A stretch of DNA of 64,000 bases from SZUA-309 sp965233675 (GTDB taxonomy: Bacteria > Pseudomonadota > Gammaproteobacteria > Pseudomonadales > Azotimanducaceae): assembly GCA_965233675.1 (NCBI GenBank), contig OZ247498.1, positions 4,650,001-4,714,000 of the forward strand. The letters are read 5' to 3'. The translations under genes were made by a program, and so were the position numbers. The notes beneath the pieces were generated by a model. It saw nothing but the letters and a program-made list of their open reading frames with translations. It did not search any database and was not told the origin of the DNA. Below are positions 15,685-25,312 of the stretch, in pieces. The first letter of the stretch is position 1, and each line of letters starts with the position of its first letter.

Positions 15685-17203
15685 CTGGCTCTGCATTGGC
15701 TTCCGCATCGGCCTCTGCATTCGCCAGGTCCTTGAACCGGGACTCGGCGAGGGCCGCAGCGCGGAAGATGGCTCGGCCTTTGTTCATACTTTCCTTCCAT
15801 TCGAGGCGGGAGATGGAATCCGCGACGATGCCGCCACCGGCTTCGATGTAGAGGGTGCCGTCTTTGATCACCGCGGTGCGGATGGCGATGGCCGTATCCA
15901 TGTTGCCGTTCCAGGCCAGATAGCCCACCGCCCCGCCATAGATGCCGCGCTTCACCGGTTCCAGTTCATCGATGATCTCCATGGCGCGGATTTTGGGAGC
16001 GCCGGAAAGGGTGCCCACCGGTAAGGTCGCGCGCAGCACGTCCATGGCCGTCTGCCCTTCCTTGAGGGTGCCGGTCACATTGGAGCAGATGTGCATGACG
16101 TGGGAATAGCGTTCGATGCTGAACTTTTCCGTCACCTGCACCGAGCCGGTTTCGGCAACCCGGCCGACATCGTTGCGGCCCAGATCGATCAGCATCAGGT
16201 GCTCGGCAATCTCCTTGGGATCGGCGAGCAGTTCCGCCTCCAGCGCCAGATCTTCCTCTGGCGTGTGGCCCCGGCGGCGGGTGCCGGCCAGTGGTCGGTT
16301 TGTGATTACCCCGTCCTCCACCCGGGCGAGAATTTCCGGGGAGCTGGAGACGATCTGAAACCCGTCCAGATCCATGAAATACATGTAGGGGGATGGATTC
16401 AGGCTGCGCAAGGCCCGGTAGAGGTTGATGGGCTCAGACCCGAAAGGCAGTGACATGCGTTGTGCCAGCACCACCTGCATCACATCCCCGGCGCGCGTGT
16501 AGTCGCGGATTTTCTCCACCGCCTGTTTGAACGGCTCTTCGCCGAATTCCGAAACGAAGTCTGATTCCTCGACAGGCTGGTTGGTCTGGGTTTCCTGGAT
16601 TGGCGGTACTGCCTGGAGCAGTTGCTGGGCCCGATCCTGCAGGGTCTCCATGGTGTGCTGGTAGTTATCCGGGTCCGAAGGATCGACCAGACTGATCAGC
16701 TGCATCTGCCCTTTCAGATTATCGAAGACCACCACATCCTCAGATACCATCAGCAGGATGTCGGGGGTGCCGAGGGTATCCGGCGGGGTGCTCGCCTGCA
16801 GACGCTTTTCCGTATAGCGCACGGTGTCGTAGCCGAAGTAACCAACCAGTCCGCCGTAGAACCGCGGCAGTTCCGGCAGTTGCGGCACTTTGAAGCGTGC
16901 CTGGAAAGTCTCGATGAAACTGAGCGGGTCGTCGGTGTTGAGCGACTCGACGATTTCGCCGTCTGTCTCCACCGTGATCTGTTCGCCCGTCACCCGCAGC
17001 ACGGTTCTGGCGGGCAGGCCGATGATCGAATAGCGCCCCCATTTTTCGCCACCCTGGGCGGATTCGAGCAGGTAGGAATAAGGCCCGCGGGCCAGCTTCA
17101 TATAAACGGAAAGTGGGGTGTCCAGATCGGCGAGGCTCGTATGCACGACCGGAATCCGGTTGTAACCCTGCCCTGCCAGGTCTGAAAAAGTAGTGGCGTC
17201 CAT
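15677..17203 (-). CDS. trpE: Anthranilate synthase component I
   Basis: A 508-residue chorismate-utilising enzyme that makes anthranilate with TrpG. The core motifs are present: SPSPYMYFMDLDGFQIVSSS, TRRRGHTPEEDLALEAELL, LIDLGRNDVGRVAE, PVGTLSGAPKIRAMEIIDEL and EAGGGIVADS. The N-terminal LLESAQGGEKWGRYSIIG matches the Trp feedback-site region. The C-terminal tail (ADAEANAEPDD) is an acidic low-complexity extension encoded by a short imperfect repeat. It is located away from trpGDC, as in pseudomonads. Confidence 0.96.
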   Translation of the reverse strand: MDATTFSDLAGQGYNRIPVVHTSLADLDTPLSVYMKLARGPYSYLLESAQGGEKWGRYSIIGLPARTVLRVTGEQITVETDGEIVESLNTDDPLSFIETFQARFKVPQLPELPRFYGGLVGYFGYDTVRYTEKRLQASTPPDTLGTPDILLMVSEDVVVFDNLKGQMQLISLVDPSDPDNYQHTMETLQDRAQQLLQAVPPIQETQTNQPVEESDFVSEFGEEPFKQAVEKIRDYTRAGDVMQVVLAQRMSLPFGSEPINLYRALRSLNPSPYMYFMDLDGFQIVSSSPEILARVEDGVITNRPLAGTRRRGHTPEEDLALEAELLADPKEIAEHLMLIDLGRNDVGRVAETGSVQVTEKFSIERYSHVMHICSNVTGTLKEGQTAMDVLRATLPVGTLSGAPKIRAMEIIDELEPVKRGIYGGAVGYLAWNGNMDTAIAIRTAVIKDGTLYIEAGGGIVADSISRLEWKESMNKGRAIFRAAALAESRFKDLANAEADAEANAEPDD

Positions 17204-17449
17204 GTGGTAGTACCGTTTGTGTGCCGCCAGGCGGCCGATGTCGTTTTCAAGTCCGCCAGCCGGTGGCGGTTACCCGTTAAGAAGTGGACGCGCTCAGACG
17301 GCCGTCCACGAACACGCCTAAATTCGCCAACCGTACCGGCTGCCTGCTTTTGCGAGATGCAGGGACTTTTCTGAACGAATTCTAATGTGCTGAGTCATCA
17401 ACAGGTTTTCCGACAGGTCTAAACGGGGTCCGTTTGACGCCGGGTGAGA
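17204..17449. other. Intergenic region upstream of trpE
   Basis: 246 bases with no gene. CCGCCA/TGGCGG (17253-17269) and GTGGAC/GTCCAC are short hairpins on the trpE side. No tandem Trp codons or obvious leader peptide is seen here, unlike upstream of trpG. Near the gph end a 14-base near-repeat (CTAAACGGGGTCCG and CTAAACGAGGTCCG) occurs twice about 30 bases apart; the second copy includes the gph stop. Confidence 0.5.
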
Positions 17450-18094
17450 CTAAACGAGGTCCGAAAACGATTCAATCACCCCATCCGCGCCGAGTTTGTC
17501 CGCCGGTGTGCCGTGGTTGTAGCCGTCGCGGACCACCACCACGGGGCAGCCGGCCGCCCGGGCGCACCCCACATCGGCGGCAGAGTCGCCCACGAACAGC
17601 GCATTGGCAGGCGAGACGCCGAGCAATTCGCAACCGTGCAGGGCCGGATCAGCGGCCGGTTTCGGGTTTTCGGTGGTGTCGCCGCAAACGACAGCCTCGA
17701 AAAGATCAGCCAGACCGAGCTGAGCAAGGAGCGGCTCGGTGAACAGGGTGAGCTTGTTGGTTACCACGGCCAGTCGGGCGCCTCGCTCCCGCAGCAGGGT
17801 GAGTGATGCCACGACGTTCGGGTAAGGCGCGCTGAACACGCTCAGATGGCTTCGATAGTAGGCGAGGAAGGTTTCGAACATCGGCTCGGCGAGGTCGCCG
17901 GCGAGCTGCTGTTCCCGGATCGCCTCGCCCACCAGCGCCCGGGCGCCATGGCCGACCCAGTGTCTGGTCAGGGCTTCGTCCACCGCAACGGCGCCGTGAT
18001 GCGTTAAGGCATGATTGAGTGCGGCGTTGATGTCCGGTGCCGTATCGACAAGGGTGCCATCCAGGTCGAAAAGATATCCATCGTAGGTGTTCAA
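17450..18094 (-). CDS. gph: Phosphoglycolate phosphatase (HAD family)
   Basis: A 214-residue HAD hydrolase with motif I FDLDGTLVDTAPDI, motif II VVTNK, motif III Lys in ENPKPAADP and motif IV VGDSAADVGCARAAG. Gph removes phosphoglycolate formed by DNA repair of oxidised ends; this subfamily also includes MupP, which dephosphorylates MurNAc-6-P in the MurU/AmgK recycling route. Since murU and amgK lie 0.7 kb away, a MupP role is a real alternative. It overlaps rpe by four bases. Confidence 0.88.
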   Translation of the reverse strand: MNTYDGYLFDLDGTLVDTAPDINAALNHALTHHGAVAVDEALTRHWVGHGARALVGEAIREQQLAGDLAEPMFETFLAYYRSHLSVFSAPYPNVVASLTLLRERGARLAVVTNKLTLFTEPLLAQLGLADLFEAVVCGDTTENPKPAADPALHGCELLGVSPANALFVGDSAADVGCARAAGCPVVVVRDGYNHGTPADKLGADGVIESFSDLV

Positions 18095-18759
18095 ACGGTC
18101 GCGAGCGCCTCACGCATCCTGCTGATGGTGGCCGCGTAGTCCGGACCGGCGGAGAAGATGGCCGAACCAGCCACAAAGGTGTCGGCGCCGGCCTTTGCTG
18201 CCTCGGCGATGTTGTCTGCTTTGATGCCACCATCGATTTCGAGGCGGATCTCGCGGCCACTGGCGTCGATCATCTCCCGGACGTTCGCCACCTTGGTCAG
18301 GCTGGAGGGAATGAAGGCCTGACCGCCGAAACCCGGGTTCACGGACATGATCAGGACCAGGTCGACCAGATCGATCACTTCGGCAAGCAGATCGACGGGC
18401 GTGGCCGGATTGAACACCAGGCCAGACCTGGCGCCCCCTTCGCGAATCACACTGAGCGTTCGATGCAGGTGTTCGGTGGATTCCGGGTGCACGCTGATGA
18501 TGTCCGCGCCTGCGGAAAGAAAATCGCCGATCAGTCGATCGACCGGTTTCACCATCAGGTGCACGTCCATGGTGGCATCGATTCCGGCCTTGCGCAGCGA
18601 TTCCAGCACCAGCGGGCCGATGGTCAGATTCGGCACGTAGTGATTGTCCATCACGTCGAAGTGAATGATGTCTGCGCCGGCGGCCAGCACGTTTTCTATC
18701 TCCTCTCCGAGCCGGGAAAAATCGGCGGAGAGGATGGAAGGGGCAATCCAGTAACTCAT
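18091..18759 (-). CDS. rpe: Ribulose-phosphate 3-epimerase
   Basis: A 222-residue TIM-barrel enzyme interconverting ribulose-5-P and xylulose-5-P in the pentose phosphate pathway. Signature segments are APSILSADFSRLGEEI, IHFDVMDNHYVPNLT, MDVHLMVKPVD, MSVNPGFGGQAFIP and LEIDGGIKADN, with all metal-binding His/Asp residues in place. It overlaps gph by ATGA; the pair is a short operon. Confidence 0.96.
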   Translation of the reverse strand: MSYWIAPSILSADFSRLGEEIENVLAAGADIIHFDVMDNHYVPNLTIGPLVLESLRKAGIDATMDVHLMVKPVDRLIGDFLSAGADIISVHPESTEHLHRTLSVIREGGARSGLVFNPATPVDLLAEVIDLVDLVLIMSVNPGFGGQAFIPSSLTKVANVREMIDASGREIRLEIDGGIKADNIAEAAKAGADTFVAGSAIFSAGPDYAATISRMREALATV

Positions 18760-18811
18760 AGCGGCGCTATTCTACTGATCCCGCAGCGAGAAAGCTTGGC
18801 CGGCGCCAGCC

Positions 18812-19495
18812 TCATTCGACCGGGCGTGCATTGAGCGCATCCAGTTGCGCCTGGCTGCCGATGTCGATCCAGTACCCGTTCCAGACCTGGGCAGAGAGGG
18901 TGCCGTTCCCGATGGCGGTGAAGAACCGTTCACGCAGCGAGAACGGTTCGGCCCGGTCGGCGGCGAAAATTTCCGGGCGAAGGATGGCAATGCCGCAGTA
19001 CACGAAGCTGTCGCCACGGCCCGTGATCCGGCCATCGGCAAACTCGAAATCTCCCCGGGCACGGAAATCGGGCCTGGCGGTCACCACAAGGTGGATGTCT
19101 GCCCAGTCCGGGATCGGTTGCAGATCCGAGAATGGGAAGTCGGTGAAGATGTCTCCGTTCAGGATCAGGAAAGGCGCGTCACCCAGCAGTGGAAGGGCCT
19201 TGACGATCCCGCCACCAGTTTCCAGCAGGGTGTCCTCTCTGCTGTAGCGGATGTGGACACCAAACCCGTCGCCGTTTGCGAAGTGCGTTTCGATCTGCGC
19301 TCCCAGATGGTGCAGGTTGATCACCAGTTCGCTGATTCCGGCCCGGCTGAGCCAGTCGATCTGATGCGCGAGCAGGGGGCGGCCATGTACGGCCACCATG
19401 GGTTTCGGGGTGTGGTCCGTGAGAGGACGGAGCCGCTCGCCGCGGCCTGCTGCGAGAATCATGGCCCGCGCCGGGATCTTGCTGACGTCGTTCAT
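18812..19495 (-). CDS. murU: N-acetylmuramate alpha-1-phosphate uridylyltransferase
   Basis: A 227-residue sugar nucleotidyltransferase with the GxGxRxxP loop ILAAGRGERLRPLTDHTPKPM and metal Asp in ILNGDIFTDFP. Together with the upstream kinase it matches the MurU/AmgK pair of Pseudomonas, which converts recovered MurNAc to UDP-MurNAc and bypasses de novo synthesis (the fosfomycin target step). It overlaps amgK by four bases. General sugar-1-P nucleotidyltransferase is the fallback call. Confidence 0.9.
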   Translation of the reverse strand: MNDVSKIPARAMILAAGRGERLRPLTDHTPKPMVAVHGRPLLAHQIDWLSRAGISELVINLHHLGAQIETHFANGDGFGVHIRYSREDTLLETGGGIVKALPLLGDAPFLILNGDIFTDFPFSDLQPIPDWADIHLVVTARPDFRARGDFEFADGRITGRGDSFVYCGIAILRPEIFAADRAEPFSLRERFFTAIGNGTLSAQVWNGYWIDIGSQAQLDALNARPVE

Positions 19496-20478
19496 CCGTT
19501 GTCCGGAGCCTTCAGGTTGTCGATGCGGGTGGCGATGCGGGTGCGGTCGAGTTCCGCCAGCCAGTCTGTCAGCGGGGCCAGTTCGGGCATGGACGCCGCG
19601 AGGTGGAAAACGCTGTCGAGCACCGGCGGAATGTGATCGAGGTGGGTGTTTCTGCCATCCCGGAGCCGCAGCCGGGCGAAGATGCCGATGGCTTTCAGCT
19701 GCCGCTGGATCGCCGTCAGGGTCATGTCCTGTGCGAAGGTCTCGGGCTCGAGGGGCAGCGGCGAGTGGGTCAGATACCAGTCCCGCCAGCGAGCCACATC
19801 CCGGTCGCTGAAGTTGTGGTAGCAGTCGTGCAGCAGGGAAGCCAGGTCATAGCTCACCGGGCCTCTCAGTGCATCCTGAAAATCCACAACGCCGAAGCTG
19901 CCGCTCTCCGGATCGAACAGCAGGTTCCGGCAGTGGTAGTCCCGATGCACGCAGCACTGCCGCTGTCCTGGCATACGATCCACGAGCACCCGAAAGATCG
20001 GCGCCAGGCGTTCCGGCATTCGCACCCCCAGCAGGGCCGAGACAAACCATTCGTCGAAGATAGCCAGCTCATCGCTGAACCGGGCGGTCGTGTAGGGCGG
20101 GATCCCCGGGTCATCCACGGCCTGTAGTTCGATCAACGTCGCCAGTGCCGCTTCCATGGCAGCGTCTTCTGCAGGGGTTCCGTAGGCTTCACCCAGTTCC
20201 CGGCTGCCCAGGTCCGTGAGGAGGTACCAGCCGGACGCTGCCTCCGCCGCCAGAATGGCCGGCACGGGAATGCCCGCTGCCCCGAATACCGCGGCCAGAC
20301 GCTCGAACTGCCGGTTCTGCTCCTTGTCCGGCGGAGAAACCATGAGCACCACGGACTGGTCGGTGGCCTGCAGCCGGTAAAAGGCCCGGAAGCTGGCTTC
20401 CGCCCGCAGGGTCGACAGGGTGGCGGACTCGAAGCCGGGCAGCTGGTTTCGAGCCCAGAGAAATGGCGCATTCGTCAT
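19492..20478 (-). CDS. amgK: Anomeric MurNAc/GlcNAc kinase
   Basis: A 328-residue aminoglycoside-phosphotransferase-fold kinase. The Brenner motif VHRDYHCRNLLFD (catalytic Asp) is followed by VVDFQDALRGP (metal-binding DFQ/DxD region). AmgK phosphorylates MurNAc or GlcNAc at C1 for MurU. The gene pair is divergent from lptD, with 83 bases between the starts, the same arrangement I recall from Pseudomonas. Confidence 0.9.
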   Translation of the reverse strand: MTNAPFLWARNQLPGFESATLSTLRAEASFRAFYRLQATDQSVVLMVSPPDKEQNRQFERLAAVFGAAGIPVPAILAAEAASGWYLLTDLGSRELGEAYGTPAEDAAMEAALATLIELQAVDDPGIPPYTTARFSDELAIFDEWFVSALLGVRMPERLAPIFRVLVDRMPGQRQCCVHRDYHCRNLLFDPESGSFGVVDFQDALRGPVSYDLASLLHDCYHNFSDRDVARWRDWYLTHSPLPLEPETFAQDMTLTAIQRQLKAIGIFARLRLRDGRNTHLDHIPPVLDSVFHLAASMPELAPLTDWLAELDRTRIATRIDNLKAPDNG

Positions 20479-20561
20479 CTGCTCATCTTACCGTCTAAGT
20501 CCTGGAACCATTACCCGTGTGTAAGCCTCGATCGAGGTCCGATGCGGTATGATCGCGCCCC

Positions 20562-23030
20562 ATGATTCAGACCTTCCCGATCATCCAGGGCGTAGTGCTG
20601 ACCCTGGCGGTCAGCCTGTCGGCCTGCCCGGTTGCCCAAGCCTCCGAGTCGCCATCAGTGGCCGACGAGGAGAGTGACACAGACAGCGGCCATCAGCGGG
20701 GCAACCACCCGGGCTACCACCGGGGGAAGGCCGGCGCCGGGACGCTGCCACTGGCGTTCTGGCTGCCCAGGCAGGCGCTGACACCCCAACAGCAGCGCCG
20801 GGCGCCGGAATTCTGTACCGGTTCGTATCTCTGGCCCGATTTTCCGTTGCCGAAAGAGGTGGTGGGAGAAGATCAACCCATCTACGCGGAAGCCCGGCAG
20901 GCCCAGTACTGGGAATCCGGCGCCGTCATCCTCGAAGGAGACGTGGTGGTGACACAGGGGAACCGCACCCTCCGGGCGCCGAAAGTGGAGATGGACCACC
21001 TGAGCCGGGAAGGCGCCATGCCGGCCGAGGTCCAGATCGAAGAACCCACCGCGATCGTCCGCGGCCGGAACGCCCAGATGAATCTGGACAGTAAAGCGAC
21101 AGTCGTCGATGACGTGGAATTTCTGCTGATCGAGCCGGAGTTCCGGGGTGTGGCCAGCAGGCTCGAACGGGACGAGACCGGCGACGTGTTCGTGAACGAT
21201 GGCCGCTTCACCCGCTGTGAACCGGGCAGCAACAACTGGCAGATCGGCTCCAGCTCGTTCGTGATTCGTGACGGCAGCGATTTCGGCACCGCCCGCAATG
21301 CGGTGGTCCGGGTGAAAGACATACCCGTTTTCTACACCCCTTACCTGAGCTTCCCGATCAACGATGAGCGGAAGTCGGGGTGGCTGTTTCCGAGCATCGG
21401 GCTCTCAAACCAGAACAGCCTTGAGTTTGCTCCGCCGTACTACCTGAATCTGGCGCCGGATTACGATGCCACGCTGATCCCGCGCTACTTCCAGACGCGG
21501 GGTTGGGGTGCCGAAGCGGAGTTCCGGCAGCTGTCCGACTGGCAGCAGACCCGGTTCGTCGGTTCCTTCCTCGGGGATGACAAGGAATATGATGGGACCT
21601 ACGAAAAGGATGACTTCGATGAACTGGAAGAAGCCGGTCTGATCGAAGGTCCTTTCGTACCCGCCGATCGCTGGCTGTATGGCATGTACCACGAGGGCAA
21701 CGCGGGTCACTGGCAGACCACCATCGACTACACGGCGGTCAGTGACCGGGACTATTTCCGGAATCTGGATACGGAACTCGATGTTGCCTCCCAGCGTGAA
21801 CTCGAGCGGCGGGGAGAGGTGCAGTATCTGCGCGGCGGGCTCGACGTACGCTTCTGGGCCCAGCGTTTTCAACGGCTGGATGAAGTCACCACCGACCCCT
21901 ATCAGCGCCTGCCCGAACTCGACATCAGCTACCGCGGAGATCTGCCCGGCGCCTTCGAGTGGTCCGTGGGGGCCTCGGCGGTCAGTTTTGATCGTGATAA
22001 CGACGATCTCACCGGCGTGAACAGAATCGTCGGCGAACGCACCCACATCGAACCGCGGCTGCGGCTGCCGCTCTCGCGCTCCTGGGGCTTTCTGAACGTC
22101 ACCGGTGGCTATCGCTACTCGGCCTACGATCTCCGGGATACGGCCGATGACGTGGATCACGATCCGGTCCGCCGTATCGGGCTCGGCAGTGTGGACACCG
22201 GACTGTTTTTCGAGCGTGACCTGTCCTTCTTCGGCTCGGCGGCCGTGCACACGCTGGAGCCGCGTGTGTACTACCTGTATCAGGAGTACGACGACCAGGA
22301 TGATCTGCCACGTTTCGATGTGAGCAATCTCACCTTCCGCTACGATCAGCTCTGGCGTGACAATCGATTCAGCGGTCTGGACCGGATCGGCGATGCCAAT
22401 CAACTGTCCGTCGGTCTAACCTCCCGGCTGCTCGATGGGGCTTCCGGGCGTGAATTTCTGCGCGCCAGCATTGGTCAGATCCGTTACTTCGAAGACCGGC
22501 GGGTCACTCTGACCGGGGTCCAGGATGAACTGGATCTGAGTCGCCGAAGCGAGTTCGCCGGGGAACTGGTCAGCCGCTTCGGGCGCTGGTCGGTCGGTGG
22601 CGATCTGGTCTGGGATCCCACCGAAGACAATGTGGCCCGTGGTGGCGCCTATGTGAGCTATAAGAGCAGTAACCGCAGGATTCTGCACACCGGCTACCGA
22701 TTTCAGCGCGATTCCATCGACCAGACCGATATGGCGGTGATCTGGCCGCTGGGTAAACGGCTCGCGCTGATTGGCCGCTGGAACTTCGATCTGAACTCTG
22801 AGCGGACCATTGAGGGCCTCGCCGGAATTGAGTACAACGACTGCTGCTGGAAACTCCGCCTGGTGGGGCGCCGCTATCTGGACACGCCTTCCGCCCGGGA
22901 ATTTGCTGACGCCGTCACCCGGACGGGCGTCTTCTTCCAGGTGGTTTTCAAAGGCCTCGGCTCCCTTGACGACTCGGTGGAAACGCTTCTGAGCGAGAGC
23001 ATCCGGGGCTATACGATGGAAGAAATATGA
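20562..23030 (+). CDS. lptD: LPS-assembly protein LptD
   Basis: An 822-residue outer-membrane translocon that inserts LPS into the outer leaflet with LptE. A signal peptide (cleavage near VAQA-SES) is followed by a His/Gly-rich stretch, the OstA jellyroll (about 105-235) and a 26-strand-type barrel. The cysteines needed for the inter-domain disulfides are conserved: Cys85, Cys219 and the pair 761-762 (NDCCW). It starts the lptD-surA-pdxA-rsmA-apaG-apaH series and overlaps surA by four bases. Confidence 0.97.
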   Translation: MIQTFPIIQGVVLTLAVSLSACPVAQASESPSVADEESDTDSGHQRGNHPGYHRGKAGAGTLPLAFWLPRQALTPQQQRRAPEFCTGSYLWPDFPLPKEVVGEDQPIYAEARQAQYWESGAVILEGDVVVTQGNRTLRAPKVEMDHLSREGAMPAEVQIEEPTAIVRGRNAQMNLDSKATVVDDVEFLLIEPEFRGVASRLERDETGDVFVNDGRFTRCEPGSNNWQIGSSSFVIRDGSDFGTARNAVVRVKDIPVFYTPYLSFPINDERKSGWLFPSIGLSNQNSLEFAPPYYLNLAPDYDATLIPRYFQTRGWGAEAEFRQLSDWQQTRFVGSFLGDDKEYDGTYEKDDFDELEEAGLIEGPFVPADRWLYGMYHEGNAGHWQTTIDYTAVSDRDYFRNLDTELDVASQRELERRGEVQYLRGGLDVRFWAQRFQRLDEVTTDPYQRLPELDISYRGDLPGAFEWSVGASAVSFDRDNDDLTGVNRIVGERTHIEPRLRLPLSRSWGFLNVTGGYRYSAYDLRDTADDVDHDPVRRIGLGSVDTGLFFERDLSFFGSAAVHTLEPRVYYLYQEYDDQDDLPRFDVSNLTFRYDQLWRDNRFSGLDRIGDANQLSVGLTSRLLDGASGREFLRASIGQIRYFEDRRVTLTGVQDELDLSRRSEFAGELVSRFGRWSVGGDLVWDPTEDNVARGGAYVSYKSSNRRILHTGYRFQRDSIDQTDMAVIWPLGKRLALIGRWNFDLNSERTIEGLAGIEYNDCCWKLRLVGRRYLDTPSAREFADAVTRTGVFFQVVFKGLGSLDDSVETLLSESIRGYTMEEI

Positions 23031-24325
23031 ATCAACTGACTTTGTTAAAAATACTGGCCGGGATCGTTCTGCTGGGTAGCTGGCTGCCCGCGTCTGCTCA
23101 GTATCAGGAACTGGATGCCATCGTGGCGGTGGTGGAAGACGACGTGGTGCTGGCCTCGGAACTGGTCGAGCGGCTGGATATGGTCCGGGAGCAGTTCGCC
23201 GAGAACAATCAGCCGCTGCCGCCGAACGACATTCTGATGTCTCAGATCATGGAACGCCTGATTCTCGAGAGCCTGCAGGTGCAGGAAGCAGAGCGTCGCG
23301 GCGTGGTCGTGGATGATGAGACCCTGACCCGGGCGGTGGGCAGCTTTGCCTCCTCCAACAACCTGACCATCGAGCAGTTCGCCCAACGCCTCGAGCAGGA
23401 TGGCCGCAATTATCCTGAGTTCCGGGAGCAGATCCGACGTGAGATGCTGATGCAGCGGCTCCAGCAGGCGATCGTCAACCGGCGTATTTCGATCTCCGAG
23501 CAGGACATCGAAGACCTGCTCGACTCTCCCTACTATCAGGAATTGCTGTCGGATGAATTCCGGGTTGGCCACATCCTGCTTGCCGTGGAGCCGAATGCGG
23601 ATCAGGAAACCATCACCAAGGCGGAGGAAGCGGCCATCGAGATCGTCAAAGAGCTCCGTGATGGTGCCGATTTCACCCAGATGGCGATCTCCAGATCTGC
23701 CGGTTCCCGTGCCCTGGAAGGCGGCGATCTGGGCTGGCGCAAGGCCGCCGAGTTGCCGACGCTGTTTGCGGAGTATGTGGTGCAGATGGACGTGGGTGAC
23801 GTTTCTCCCCCGATTGCCAGCGGCAGCGGTCTGCACATCGTCAAACTGCTCGAGCAACGCGGTGCAGGCACGGAGAAAGAAGAGCAGGCCTTGCTCCGGC
23901 ACATCCTGGTCATGCCCTCTGAGATCCGAACAGAGGAGGAGACGCAAGCCCTGATCCGGAACCTGTACGATCGACTGCAGGCTGGAGAAGACTTTGCCGA
24001 GCTGGCGGCTGAATACTCGGAGGATCCGGGCAGCGCGCTGGCAGGCGGTGATCTGGGCTGGACCTCGGGCACCGAGTTCGTGCCCGCCTTCCGGGCCGTG
24101 ATGGCGGCCACCGCCACCGGCGCCATGAGCGAACCGTTTCAGTCTGACTACGGCTGGCACATTCTGGAAGTGCTGGAGCGGCGCGAGCAGGATATGAGCG
24201 AAGAGGCCCGGAAAGACATGGCGTTGCAGATTCTTCATGGCCGGCGGTTCGAGGAAGAGCTGGAGAAGTGGCTGAAGGAACTCCGGGACGAGGCCTTCGT
24301 GGATATCCGCCTGGGTCAGACCTGA
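23027..24325 (+). CDS. surA: Periplasmic chaperone and peptidyl-prolyl isomerase SurA
   Basis: A 432-residue exported chaperone for outer-membrane proteins, including LptD. A signal peptide (WLPASAQ) is followed by a SurA N-domain (about 30-170) and two parvulin domains, each with the GGDLGW segment (about 235 and 341). The upstream ATG overlaps the lptD stop (ATGA). Confidence 0.97.
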   Translation: MNQLTLLKILAGIVLLGSWLPASAQYQELDAIVAVVEDDVVLASELVERLDMVREQFAENNQPLPPNDILMSQIMERLILESLQVQEAERRGVVVDDETLTRAVGSFASSNNLTIEQFAQRLEQDGRNYPEFREQIRREMLMQRLQQAIVNRRISISEQDIEDLLDSPYYQELLSDEFRVGHILLAVEPNADQETITKAEEAAIEIVKELRDGADFTQMAISRSAGSRALEGGDLGWRKAAELPTLFAEYVVQMDVGDVSPPIASGSGLHIVKLLEQRGAGTEKEEQALLRHILVMPSEIRTEEETQALIRNLYDRLQAGEDFAELAAEYSEDPGSALAGGDLGWTSGTEFVPAFRAVMAATATGAMSEPFQSDYGWHILEVLERREQDMSEEARKDMALQILHGRRFEEELEKWLKELRDEAFVDIRLGQT

Positions 24326-24346
24326 TCGGTCTGCGCTGTTGCTGAC

Positions 24347-25312
24347 ATGACCACATTCCGCCGGCTTGCGATCACCCCCGGGGAGCCGGCAGGAATCGGC
24401 CCGGAGCTGCTCGTGCAGCTGGCGGGAGAGCAACGTGACGCATCCTGGGTGGCCGTTGCCGATTCGGACCTGCTCGCCCGCACCAGCGAGCGCCTTGGCC
24501 TCGCCCTCAAGCTCAATGACCGGGTTGATTCGCCCACGAAAGAACCGGGTACCCTCACGGTGCTGCACACGCCCATGCCGGTGCAGGAAACGCCCGGCAA
24601 GCTGGATGTGCGCAACGCGTCCTACGTGCTGGCGACGCTGACCCGGGCGGCTGACGGCTGTCTTGATGGCACCTTTGGCGGTGTGGTCACCGGGCCGGTG
24701 CAGAAGTCCATCATCAGCGAGTCCGGGGTATCGTTCTCAGGGCACACCGAGTTCTTCTGCGCGCATTCGGGCGCCAGGGATGTGGTGATGATGCTGGTTG
24801 CCGGTGGTCTGCGGGTGGCGCTGGCAACGACCCATCTGGCTCTGAAGGATGTGCCGGCAGCCATCACCGTCGAACTGCTGGAACGACGGCTCGGTATTCT
24901 CCTTGCGGGACTCACGCAGCAGTTCGGCATCACCGCACCCACCGTGCTGGTCGCCGGACTGAATCCTCATGCGGGAGAGGGCGGCCACCTGGGCCGGGAA
25001 GAGATCGATGTGATCGGTCCGGTCTGTGCGCGCTTCGCCGCGCGCGGCATCGAGGGTCCGCTGCCGGCGGATACGCTGTTCACGCCGGGATTTCTGGCCC
25101 GTGCGGACGCCGTATTTGCCATGTATCACGATCAGGGTCTGCCCGTGCTGAAAGCACAGGGATTTGGCGAAGCGGTGAACGTCACGCTGGGCCTGCCCTA
25201 CGTTCGCACCTCGGTGGATCATGGCACGGCGCTTGATCTGGCGGGGACCGGTCGCGCGGACCCCGGCAGTTTCCGTGAAGCCCTCCAGCTGGCCGCTGGA
25301 CTGCTGAAGTGA
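24347..25312 (+). CDS. pdxA: 4-hydroxythreonine-4-phosphate dehydrogenase
   Basis: A 321-residue enzyme of the DXP-dependent pyridoxal phosphate route. Typical features are ITPGEPAGIGPEL at the start, VTGPVQKSIISESG, the metal ligand region SGHTEFFCAHSG, AGLNPHAGEGGHLGREE and YHDQGLPVLKA. It is the third gene of the lptD-surA operon, a common gammaproteobacterial order. Confidence 0.96.
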   Translation: MTTFRRLAITPGEPAGIGPELLVQLAGEQRDASWVAVADSDLLARTSERLGLALKLNDRVDSPTKEPGTLTVLHTPMPVQETPGKLDVRNASYVLATLTRAADGCLDGTFGGVVTGPVQKSIISESGVSFSGHTEFFCAHSGARDVVMMLVAGGLRVALATTHLALKDVPAAITVELLERRLGILLAGLTQQFGITAPTVLVAGLNPHAGEGGHLGREEIDVIGPVCARFAARGIEGPLPADTLFTPGFLARADAVFAMYHDQGLPVLKAQGFGEAVNVTLGLPYVRTSVDHGTALDLAGTGRADPGSFREALQLAAGLLK

